NCBI RefSeq assembly: GCF_029813785.1
Contig: NZ_JARVKY010000011.1
Coordinates: 124,001 to 188,000, forward strand
DNA length: 64,000 bases
Reading direction: 5' to 3'
Source of the DNA: Streptomyces sp. DH41
GTDB lineage: Bacteria; Actinomycetota; Actinomycetes; Streptomycetales; Streptomycetaceae
Shown piece by piece: positions 18,778 to 26,516 of this stretch (the stretch's first letter is position 1; each line of letters opens with the position of its first letter). Both the position numbers and the translations under genes were made by a program. The notes beneath the pieces were generated by a model. That model was not told the DNA's origin. It saw only the letters and a program-made list of their open reading frames with translations, and did no database searches.

Positions 18778-18869
18778 CTGGTCGCGCCACCTCTTCCGTT
18801 GCTCACCCGTCGCGGACGCGACCGAATCTACAGGTGGAAACGGTTATCACTTGCCATATGGCTCGCGCT

Positions 18870-20108
18870 TCACGCCAATGACGCCAGTACGGTGAACAGG
18901 CGGTCGACTTCCTCCCCCGTGTTGTAGACGTGCGGGCTCACGCGCACCGACCCGTCCTTCTCCGCCGCGCCGGCCTGGCAGAGGCTGTCGGCCCGCACCA
19001 TGAAACCGTGGCTGTAGAGGATGAATCCCAGGTCGTCGGACGGGATGTCGTGGTGCCGGAAGGTGACGATGCCGTGGCGGCGCTGGGCCGCGGGGAGCGT
19101 GGAGCCGGCGGCCAGACTGGTGGGGCAGCCGAGGATCTCGTACGCGTCGAGGTGCCTCAGCCGGTCGGTCAGCCGCGTCGTGAGGCCGGAGGTCCAGCGG
19201 GCGATCCGGTCGGGACCGGCCGTGTCGAGCCAGTCGAGCGCCGCCCGCAGCGACACGATGCCCACCGTGTTGGGTGTGCCCTGCCAGCCGGCCGGCCGGA
19301 ACGCGGGCCCCCGTGCGTTGCGCGCCCAGACCGCTCCGGTACCCGGCAGGGCCATCGTCTTGTGCCCCGAGAAGACCACGAAGTCGACGTCGAGCGCGGG
19401 ATCGGCCAGGTCGACGGGCAGATGGCCGACGCTCTGGGCCGCGTCCAGGCAGATCGGCACGTCCGGGCCGACCGCCGCGCGGAGGCGATGCACGTTCATG
19501 TCACCGCCGTAGACGTGGTGGACGTGTGTGGCGGCCACGAAACGGGTCCGCGGACCGACGAGGTCGCCGAGGGCTCGGTGGTCGTAGTCGCCCGAGACCG
19601 CCTGGTGGGGCAGGGCACGTACGTGTACGTCGACGCCGCGGGCGGCCAGCAGGCGCCGCGTCTCGAGCCAGGGGTCCAGATTGGCCCGGTGGTCGGCGAA
19701 CGGCACGAGGATCTCGTCGCCGTCGGTGAGGTACGGCACCAGCCAGTCGCGGGCGACGGTGCGCAGGCCCTCGGTGGTGCCGCTGGTGAAGTGGACGGTG
19801 GAGTGGTCCGGTTCCGGGTCGTGGAGGAATTCCTTGACCCGCTCCCGGGTCCCCTCCACCAGCTCCGTGGTCCGGTTGGCCCAGGGGTAGGTGCCGCGGC
19901 CCGCGTTGGCGTTCGACGTCGTGAGGTAGTTCTGGACGGCGTCCAGTACGGCTCGCGGCTTCTGGGACGTCGCCGCGCTGTCGAGGTAGGCCGACTCCGG
20001 ATGTGCGGTGACGATGGGGAACTGCTCCCTCAGTTCCCGTTGCCAGGCGGCGTCATCGCCGCTGTTCTCGTCGTGTTCCGCCCCGGGGAGCGGACCGGCC
20101 GCGCTCAT
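18870..20108 (-). CDS. class V aminotransferase / cysteine desulfurase-like PLP enzyme
   Basis: This fold-type I PLP enzyme has 412 residues and resembles SufS-type cysteine desulfurases. The PLP Lys is in FSGHKTMALPG (about 255-265). The cofactor loop FTSGTTEGLRTVA lies near 110, and a candidate catalytic Cys is in RADSLCQAG near the C-terminus, where SufS has its HC motif. It is the third gene of an operon: its ATG overlaps the stop of the cysteine-synthase/rhodanese gene (ATGA), so translation is coupled. It may remove sulfur from, or eliminate or isomerise, an amino acid made upstream. No suf genes are nearby, so a general Fe-S role is unlikely. Confidence 0.85.
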   Translation of the reverse strand: MSAAGPLPGAEHDENSGDDAAWQRELREQFPIVTAHPESAYLDSAATSQKPRAVLDAVQNYLTTSNANAGRGTYPWANRTTELVEGTRERVKEFLHDPEPDHSTVHFTSGTTEGLRTVARDWLVPYLTDGDEILVPFADHRANLDPWLETRRLLAARGVDVHVRALPHQAVSGDYDHRALGDLVGPRTRFVAATHVHHVYGGDMNVHRLRAAVGPDVPICLDAAQSVGHLPVDLADPALDVDFVVFSGHKTMALPGTGAVWARNARGPAFRPAGWQGTPNTVGIVSLRAALDWLDTAGPDRIARWTSGLTTRLTDRLRHLDAYEILGCPTSLAAGSTLPAAQRRHGIVTFRHHDIPSDDLGFILYSHGFMVRADSLCQAGAAEKDGSVRVSPHVYNTGEEVDRLFTVLASLA

Positions 20109-21442
20109 TCGCGCACCAGCGGTGCGCCCGCGTCCCGCCAGGCGACGATGCCGCCGGTCAGGCTGCGCACGTCGGGGTGGCCCAGGCGCGTCAGCAGGGC
20201 GGCGTAGCGCAGTGACCTCTCGCCGACGGGACAGGCGAGCAGTACCGGTGTTCGCTTGCTGAAGGGGAGCCCGCCGCGGACGAGTTCCTCGAACAGTTCG
20301 TCGACGATGTTGACCGAGCGCTCGATGTGCAGGGCGGCGTAGGCGTGCGGACTGCGCAGATCGACGACGAGCGGCCGGGGTTCTCCCTCCGTGATCCAGC
20401 GGCGGGCCTCGTCCACGGTCGCGGACCGGCCGCCCGCCCGCACCTCGTCCTCGGTGAGGGTGGCGAGGGTGGGCCCTCGGCTCGCCCTCCCCAGCAGCTC
20501 GGGGCGGCGGGCGCGCACGTAGCTCAGGTAGCTCTCCGCCCGGTCGCACACGATGAACACCGCGGTCTCCCGGCGCCCCGACCCTTCCAGCGCCGCGTCG
20601 GCGTCCCGCAGATGCCGGACCGCGCCCTGGTAGGCGGCGCCCCCGGTCGGGCCCGTCAGCAGTCCGCAGCGGCGGATGAGGGTGAGCATGCCGTCGACGG
20701 CCTCACCCGAGGTGACGGACTCGATGGTGTCGTACGTGGCAGGGTCGAACAGGCCGACCTGATGGACCTCGTCGATGGTGCGGATACCGGGGATGAAGTC
20801 CGACTTGTGGGCGACCAGGCCGAGCACCCGCACGTCCGGGTCGTGTTCGCGCAGCACCCTGGCGACGCCGGTCGACGAACCGGCCGTGCCCACGCAGGCG
20901 ACGAACCAGTCCGGTGCGCGCCCGTCCAGGTCCTTGACTATCTCGGGGCCGGTCCCCTCCGCGTGCGCCTCCACATTGCGCGGGTTGAAGTACTGGTCGG
21001 TGTGCAGGTACGTGCTTCCCGGTTGCGTGAGCGCCTGGTGGAAGTGGGTCAGCGGATCGTCCGTGTCGGTCGGGTCGAGGCACTCGCTGCGCCCCGGCAG
21101 CTCCTCGATCTCGGCGCCGAGGAGCAGGAGCAGCTCCTTGATCTCCGGTACCCGCATGCGGTTGGTGACGCTCTTGAACCTCAGTCCGTGCATGCCGGCC
21201 AGCAGGGCGAGGGCCTTGGCCGTGTTGCCGCTGGAGAGTTCCACGACCGTCCCCTCCCCCTCGGCCGCGCCCTCCAGGTGGGGGCGGGCCATGTGCCAGG
21301 CGGGGCGATCCTTGACGGAGCCGAAGGGGTTGAGCATCTCCAGCTTGGCGTAGAGGTCGATGTTGCGCAGCCCGTGCACGGCGGGGTCGATGCGTACCAG
21401 CGGTGTGTTGCCGATGGCCTCCGTGATGCTGTCGTACCTCAT
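20105..21442 (-). CDS. cysteine synthase-like enzyme fused to rhodanese domain
   Basis: This protein has 445 residues and two domains. Residues 1-325 are a fold-type II PLP enzyme of the cysteine synthase family: PLP Lys in FGSVKDRPAW, phosphate loop VELSSGNTAKALA, and GTAGSSTGVARVL. Residues 340-445 are a rhodanese domain with active-site loop ACPVGERS, where the Cys would carry persulfide. The fusion links beta-replacement chemistry to sulfur transfer. The ATG overlaps the upstream stop and the stop overlaps the downstream ATG (ATGA at both ends). Synthase/Y4yA-type gene pairs occur in other bacteria, but the product is unknown to me. Confidence 0.87.
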   Translation of the reverse strand: MRYDSITEAIGNTPLVRIDPAVHGLRNIDLYAKLEMLNPFGSVKDRPAWHMARPHLEGAAEGEGTVVELSSGNTAKALALLAGMHGLRFKSVTNRMRVPEIKELLLLLGAEIEELPGRSECLDPTDTDDPLTHFHQALTQPGSTYLHTDQYFNPRNVEAHAEGTGPEIVKDLDGRAPDWFVACVGTAGSSTGVARVLREHDPDVRVLGLVAHKSDFIPGIRTIDEVHQVGLFDPATYDTIESVTSGEAVDGMLTLIRRCGLLTGPTGGAAYQGAVRHLRDADAALEGSGRRETAVFIVCDRAESYLSYVRARRPELLGRASRGPTLATLTEDEVRAGGRSATVDEARRWITEGEPRPLVVDLRSPHAYAALHIERSVNIVDELFEELVRGGLPFSKRTPVLLACPVGERSLRYAALLTRLGHPDVRSLTGGIVAWRDAGAPLVRE

Positions 21443-22938
21443 GCGGGCGTTCCCCCCGGGGTTGTGATCGGCCAGTAGTCCTCGTCCAGGCACCAGCGCC
21501 AGGAGTCGCCGTCCTTCTCCACCGCCACCGTCCGCGCGAGGGGCTGCCGTTGCGCGTGGTGGGCGTGGAAGTCCATGGCGTACCCGGCGGTGTTGGCGAA
21601 GGCCAGCAGGTCGCCGGCGCGCGGCAGTCTGGGGAGGAAGACCATACGGCGGGTGATCAGATCGGCCTCCAGGCACAGATTGCCGACGAGGTGGACTCCG
21701 ACCGGCCCCTCGTCGTCGTCCTTCTCCGGTGCGCCGCGGGGCAGCAGTACGGGGTCCATGAGGACTCCGTGCTCCTCCAGGCTCACGTCCCCGGCGTTCA
21801 TGCCGAGACGCACCAGGTACGGGGCGGAGTCCTCGCCGGTGCGCCGCACGTCCAGCACCCGGGCCAGCGACAGCCCGCACTGGTCGACCAGGGAACGGCC
21901 GGGCTCGATGTGGAGGTCGTGGAGGTGCTCCAGGAGCAGGGTGCCCGGCCCCCGGCCCAGGACAGGTGCGGGCAGCGAGAGGAGTTCGTCGAGGTAACCG
22001 GGGCCGGCGGTGGGGCGGTGGCCGGGGTACAGGGCGACGGACCCGCGCACCGTGCCGCCCTCGTTGCGCAGCCCGTAGCCGTGGCCGCGCCAGGTCAGGG
22101 GCGGGCGGCCGCCGAGGACCGCCTCGCTGAGCGCGGTCGTCCAGCGTTCCCACTCCTCGGCGTCGGCGACATAGCCGACGCCGAACCCGCCGCCGATGTC
22201 GACGGCACGCGGTGCCAGACCCCGCGCCCGGCATGCGTCCATGAGCAGCACGCACTGCTCCAGGGCCCGCCCCTTCTCGGCCAGGCCGGTGGTGTCCAGG
22301 TGGTAGGCGAGGCCGGTCAGTTCGACGGCGTCCGCGTGCCGTTCCACGGCCGCCAGGAGCGCCTCGGCGTCCCGCGCCGGGGTGCCGAAGCGACTGCGGC
22401 GCGACAGCATCCGGGTGCCCGCTCCCCCGTGGCCGGTGGCCGACTCGAATCCGGACAGGCGCAGCAGCACCTCGGTCCGGCCGAGTCCGTACTCGCGGAC
22501 CAGGCGGGCGAGTTGTTCCAGCTCGCCCGGCGAGTCCAGGTTCACCGTCGCTCCCACGCGGGCCGCCAGCCACAGGAACTCCCGGTCCTTGGGACCGGTG
22601 GCCATGACACGATCCCCGGTGAAACCGCAGCTCAGGGCGTGCCGCAATTCCTCCAGCGAGGCGACGTCGACACCGACGGCGGCCGGATCCTCGGCCGCCA
22701 GCCGCCGCACCAGGGCGCTGGAGCGGTTCGCCTTGTGCGCGAAGTACACCCGTCCGGCGAGATGGTGGCGGCGGTAGACGGCCCGGAAGCGCTCGGCGTT
22801 CGCGGCGACGGTCTCGGGGAGCAGCACGTTGAGCGGAGACCCGAGCGCGTCGACGAGCGAGTGCAGGAACGGTGCGGCCCCCAGCAGTGAGGCCAGCGGT
22901 TGGTCCACCCGCGGCCTCAGGTATAAGGGCACATCCAC
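21439..22938 (-). CDS. Y4yA-family PLP enzyme (decarboxylase/racemase fold)
   Basis: This fold-type III PLP enzyme has 499 residues and is related to diaminopimelate and ornithine decarboxylases. The PLP Lys is in VYFAHKANRSSALVRRL (about 63-79), the glycine loop is VDIGGGFGVGYV (about 242-253), and the dimer-contact Cys region is HLVGNLCLEADLI. Overall length and order match the uncharacterised Y4yA family. The GTG at 22938 is preceded by GGAGGGG 6 nt away. It is the first gene of the three-enzyme PLP operon, with its stop overlapping the next ATG. Substrate is unknown; a decarboxylated or epimerised amino acid derivative is a reasonable guess. Confidence 0.85.
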   Translation of the reverse strand: MDVPLYLRPRVDQPLASLLGAAPFLHSLVDALGSPLNVLLPETVAANAERFRAVYRRHHLAGRVYFAHKANRSSALVRRLAAEDPAAVGVDVASLEELRHALSCGFTGDRVMATGPKDREFLWLAARVGATVNLDSPGELEQLARLVREYGLGRTEVLLRLSGFESATGHGGAGTRMLSRRSRFGTPARDAEALLAAVERHADAVELTGLAYHLDTTGLAEKGRALEQCVLLMDACRARGLAPRAVDIGGGFGVGYVADAEEWERWTTALSEAVLGGRPPLTWRGHGYGLRNEGGTVRGSVALYPGHRPTAGPGYLDELLSLPAPVLGRGPGTLLLEHLHDLHIEPGRSLVDQCGLSLARVLDVRRTGEDSAPYLVRLGMNAGDVSLEEHGVLMDPVLLPRGAPEKDDDEGPVGVHLVGNLCLEADLITRRMVFLPRLPRAGDLLAFANTAGYAMDFHAHHAQRQPLARTVAVEKDGDSWRWCLDEDYWPITTPGGTPA

Positions 22939-23310
22939 GAAAGACCCCTCCCCGTGTCGACCGACTGTCGTTGCGACGACCGTTCGGGAGTAGTCGTTTC
23001 CAGGTACACACGCCGCTAAGCCTCGGGGCGCGGCCGGGGGCCGGAGCGGCCGCTTCCGCGGTCATGGACATCGGTGGCCGCGCCCGCCGCTCTGCCGGGG
23101 CGGAACAGGCCGTCGACGCCGGCCCGGTTCAGGTCGGCCGTGGAGACCCCGTCGCCGCACGCCGCCGATCCCCCCTCGCGCGCCAGTTCCGGCGGGACCC
23201 CGGCCGTGCCGTGCAGCCACCGGGACGCCGGCGGGGCGAACGCCTCGGCTCCCGCGACTCGGCCCAGTCGCCCCTCCGACGGGCGGCTTTTCCCGGGCCA
23301 CCGAGCTTTG
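22939..23310. other. intergenic 372 bp upstream of the PLP operon
   Basis: This gap should carry the promoter of the three-gene PLP operon, and the SnoaL-like gene ends at its far side on the same strand. I see no coding frame with family resemblance, no strong hairpin and no clear -35/-10 pair. Confidence 0.45.
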
Positions 23311-23769
23311 TCACGGTGTGCAGGCCTCGGCGATGGACAGGCTGTTCTCGTAGAGGTGATGCCGGGTGATCCGGCCGTCCTCGACGGTGAGGCGGAGTGC
23401 GAACGGCCCCTCGAAGGGCTTTCCCGTGGCGCGCACGACCCCCGACAGGTGCCCCGTCAGGACGGCGTCGGTACCGTCCACGAGAAAGGCGTCCACCGAG
23501 GCACGCGCGTCCTCGGGAACGGTGTGTTCCATCAACTCCGTGAACTGTGCGGCGCATTCGGCGGCGGTGGACCGGGGCCTGATCCACGCAACGGCGGGGT
23601 TCTCGGCGAGCAGCCAGTCGACCTCGTCGGCGAAGAGCTCGACGAGCCGCCCGGTGTCCCCGGCGACGCGGGCGGCGAGGAACTCCCGCACGACGGCCCG
23701 AGTGGCCTCGGCGACCGTGGTGGCGCTGCCGACGGAACTCGCCTCGGTGGCGGTGGGCTTGGTGGACAT
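23311..23769 (-). CDS. SnoaL/NTF2-like domain protein
   Basis: This is a single-domain protein of 152 residues with the cone-shaped SnoaL/NTF2-like fold. The pattern VVREFLAARVAGDTGRLVELFADEVDW (about 26-52) followed by FALRLTVEDGRITRHHLYEN (about 122-141) is typical. Members are ketosteroid-isomerase-like enzymes or ligand-binding proteins; no catalytic assignment is possible here. An AGGAG site precedes the ATG at 23769 by a few bases. It is a single gene with its own promoter; the plus-strand gene at 24060 is divergent. Confidence 0.82.
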   Translation of the reverse strand: MSTKPTATEASSVGSATTVAEATRAVVREFLAARVAGDTGRLVELFADEVDWLLAENPAVAWIRPRSTAAECAAQFTELMEHTVPEDARASVDAFLVDGTDAVLTGHLSGVVRATGKPFEGPFALRLTVEDGRITRHHLYENSLSIAEACTP

Positions 23770-24059
23770 CCTGCTCTCCTAGCGACTGCGGCCGGATTCC
23801 GGCGGGGGTTCCCGTCGACACACGTGATCCTGCCGGGGGAAGGGAGAACGGTCGATTACCCCCGAGGTAAGGCGCCCCGGGGCGAGCCCGGGTCTCCTCG
23901 ATCGGCGTTCACCCGTCCGGCTCAGCCGCCGGGCCGGCCAGGGCGACCGGAAGTCACTGCTTTGACACACACCGCCATCGGGCGTTGACTACCGGTACGG
24001 CGCCAGAGCCATGCCGCCCCGGGGAACCCGGTGATCCAAGCAACCCAGGAAAGCGGCTG

Positions 24060-24410
24060 ATGACGATGTACGACCAGACACGCGCACGGCAACCATCGGA
24101 CCAGGCCCCGCGCCGCCCCGAGCACCACTCCACGGCGCCGGACGCCCTCCTGCCGTCGGACGAGCGCGACGCGGTCCTGCTACGCCTTCGCCAGGCCATC
24201 AACACCTTCGCCGACACCCCGCGTCAATCGCTGGAAGAAGCCGAGGGCGCCTTCGACGACGCCGTCGCCCACCTCGTGGACGCCCTCGCGCAGCGGCGCC
24301 AGGCCCTTCACGACAGCTGGCAGGACGGGGACCCCGAGACGCAGGCCGAAGAACTCCGGATCGCGCTGCGGCAGTACCGGGAGATCACGCAGCGGCTGCT
24401 GCGCACATAG
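24060..24410 (+). CDS. conserved hypothetical helical protein
   Basis: This protein of 116 residues is of a type common in Streptomyces, with no known function. After a disordered, basic, Pro-rich N-terminus (1-35), the rest is predicted helical (LPSDERDAVLLRLRQAINTF and a final ELRIALRQYREITQRLLRT), and the charge pattern looks suited to coiled-coil packing. It has no signal peptide or membrane segment. The ATG at 24060 is chosen because AGGAAAG lies about 8 nt upstream. It is transcribed away from the SnoaL-like gene. Confidence 0.75.
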   Translation: MTMYDQTRARQPSDQAPRRPEHHSTAPDALLPSDERDAVLLRLRQAINTFADTPRQSLEEAEGAFDDAVAHLVDALAQRRQALHDSWQDGDPETQAEELRIALRQYREITQRLLRT

Positions 24411-24668
24411 CGGCCCGGGACGGCCCCGCCACGGCGACCGGTCAGGCCGGCGCCGGGTCGCCGGCGCGGCGGAACCTCCAGGTTTCCGCAGGAGGAGTCC
24501 GGGGTGCCGGAGGAGCGGGCGGCGACCCGGTAGCGGTTGCAGTAGGAGTCGTGGCATGGAGAACATCGTCCCGACGACGAACCTCCCCCGGTTCCGGCAG
24601 ACGCCCTGCTCCAGCGCGACCGAGGCGACCCGACCTTGTTCGATCGGCAGATGGAAGGAGCCCCCGTC

Positions 24669-25313
24669 ATGTCACTCTGCCACGTCCACAATTTCTCCGT
24701 CTCGCTCGACGGCTTCGGCACCGGTGAGGGCCAGAGCCTTGACGCGCCGTTCGGCCATGCCGGTGAAAGGCTGCACGAGTGGATGTTCGCCACGCGGTGG
24801 TGGCACGAGATGACGGGCCGGGCCGGGGGGACCGGGGGTCTCGACGACGCCTTCGCACGGCGGTTCGCCGCCGGGATCGGCGCCGAGATCATGGGCGCCG
24901 GCAAGTTCGGTCCTCCCGGATGGCACGAGGACCCGGAGTGGAGGGGGTGGTGGGGGGCCGACCCGCCGTTCCACACACCGGCCTTCGTGCTCACCCGTCG
25001 TCCGCGTCCGTCGATCGAGATGGAGGGCGGCACGACGTTCCACTTCCTCGACGCCACCCCCGACGAGGCCCTCGCGGCGGCTCGCGAGGCCGCGGGCGGC
25101 AAGGACGTCCGCATCGGCGGAGGGCCCGCCGTGGTCCGTGACTTCCTCGCCGCCCGACTCATCGACCACCTGCACGTGGTGGTGGTCCCGATCCTGCTCG
25201 GCCGAGGCGTACGCCTCTGGGACGGGCTGGAGGGCCTCGACAAGGACTACGCGGTCGAGACCGTCTCCTCGCCCAGCGGGGTCACCCATGTGACGTTCAC
25301 CCGTACGGCCTGA
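24669..25313 (+). CDS. dihydrofolate reductase-family (RibD C-terminal) protein
   Basis: This protein has 214 residues with the RibD-C/DHFR fold that binds NADPH. N-terminal HNFSVSLDGFGTG matches the opening strand and loop, and C-terminal VRIGGGPAVVRDFLAARLID and VVVVPILLGRGVRLWDG are the signature of the family. These stand-alone proteins are not true DHFR or riboflavin enzymes and their substrates are unknown. AAGGAG lies 8 nt before the ATG at 24669. The upstream 258 bp to the helical protein contain no other gene, and the Ku gene is convergent downstream. Confidence 0.9.
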   Translation: MSLCHVHNFSVSLDGFGTGEGQSLDAPFGHAGERLHEWMFATRWWHEMTGRAGGTGGLDDAFARRFAAGIGAEIMGAGKFGPPGWHEDPEWRGWWGADPPFHTPAFVLTRRPRPSIEMEGGTTFHFLDATPDEALAAAREAAGGKDVRIGGGPAVVRDFLAARLIDHLHVVVVPILLGRGVRLWDGLEGLDKDYAVETVSSPSGVTHVTFTRTA

Positions 25314-25359
25314 GATTCTGATCGGCCGAGGAGGCGGGGCAACCCGGTGGAGGCGCCGG

Positions 25360-26364
25360 CTAGGCGCTTCTCGGCTTGCGGGCCGGGGGTTTGCGGGCGG
25401 GTGACCTCTTCGCGGTCGCCCGTTTCGCGGCCGTCTCCCTCGGCGCGGTCGTCCCCCTCTCCCCGGTCGCCTTCTTGGCCGCGGTCTTCTTGGCGGGCGT
25501 CTTCTTGGCCGGCGTCTTCTTGGCCGCGGCCTTCTCCTTCGGCGCGGGCAGTTCGTGCACCTCGGCGTGCCCGTCCTCGCCCCGGGACTCCTTCGCCTCG
25601 GAGACGGACTGCCGCAGGGCCGCCATCAGGTCCAGCACCTGACCCGGCTGCTCCTCGCGTTCCACCGCCGCCGGCGGCTCCTTGTGCTCACGCTTCGCCT
25701 CGATCAGCTCCGCGACGGCGTCCGTGTAGGTGTCCCGGAACTCCTCACCCTCCAGGTCGTCGCGGGTCATCGTGTCCATCAGCGCGAGCGCCCCTTCGAT
25801 CTCCTCCTCGGACACCTCGACCTCAGGTGGGGTGAGGGAGGAGGGATCGCGGATCTCGTCGGGCCAGCGCATGGCGTGCAGCACGATCGCCTCGTCCCGC
25901 ACCCGCAGCAGGCCCAGCCGCTCCCGGCCCGACCACGCGTACCTCGCCACCGCCACCTTCGACGACCGAGCCAGCGCCTGCCGCAGCAGCTTGTACGGCT
26001 TCGCGGCCACCTGACCGTCGGGCTGCAGGTAGTAGCCGTCGCCGATCCGGATCGGATCCACGGACGCCAGCGGAACGAACGCCACGATCTCGATGGCCTT
26101 CGCGGCCGGCAGCGGCAGCTCGCGCAGGTCCTCGTCGGTCACCGGCACGATCTGCGTCCTGGTCAGCTCGTAGCCCCGGCCGATCTCGTCGGAGCCGACC
26201 TCCCGGTCCTCCAGCTCACAGATCTTCCGGGTCCGGATCCTCCCCTGGTCCGCCAGGTGGTACCGGTGGAACCGGATGCTGTGGTCCTCGGTCGCGCCGA
26301 CCACGTGGATCGGCACGGTGACGAGACCGAACGAGATGGCACCGCTCCAGATCGACCGGGGCAT
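25360..26364 (-). CDS. ku: Ku DNA-end-binding protein
   Basis: This bacterial Ku has 334 residues; it forms a ring on DNA double-strand ends and recruits a ligase for non-homologous end joining. The core (1-255) starts MPRSIWSGAISFGLVTVPI, the invariant Ku opening, and contains KAIEIVAFVPLASVDPI. The C-terminal tail (about 275-334) is a Lys/Ala/Pro-rich repeat (AAKKTPAKKTPAKK) of the kind that binds DNA and lets Ku slide or recruit ligase. GGAGAGG is 7 nt upstream of the ATG at 26364. No LigD gene adjoins it, as is usual for accessory Ku paralogues in Streptomyces. Confidence 0.96.
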   Translation of the reverse strand: MPRSIWSGAISFGLVTVPIHVVGATEDHSIRFHRYHLADQGRIRTRKICELEDREVGSDEIGRGYELTRTQIVPVTDEDLRELPLPAAKAIEIVAFVPLASVDPIRIGDGYYLQPDGQVAAKPYKLLRQALARSSKVAVARYAWSGRERLGLLRVRDEAIVLHAMRWPDEIRDPSSLTPPEVEVSEEEIEGALALMDTMTRDDLEGEEFRDTYTDAVAELIEAKREHKEPPAAVEREEQPGQVLDLMAALRQSVSEAKESRGEDGHAEVHELPAPKEKAAAKKTPAKKTPAKKTAAKKATGERGTTAPRETAAKRATAKRSPARKPPARKPRSA

Positions 26365-26516
26365 GGACAGACCTCTCCGCAGCAAGCCCCGAGCAGCACC
26401 AGACTAGGAGCGGCGGGACGGCCCCGCACGCGCACGGCCGCCCGCACGCGCCGTCGGCGCCGGCCGTACACCGGCCCATCACCGCCCTCGCATGCCATCA
26501 CGACGATACGGGCGTA

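Noticed and set aside
20105..23071. A possible 988-residue fusion of the cysteine synthase with upstream text
   Set aside because: The upstream half is Arg/Gly-rich shadow of the Y4yA-type gene. The true start at 21442 overlaps the preceding stop in the usual ATGA manner.
24308..25243. Minus-strand frame over the reductase gene
   Set aside because: It is Ser/Arg-rich antisense shadow of a protein with clear RibD-C motifs on the plus strand.
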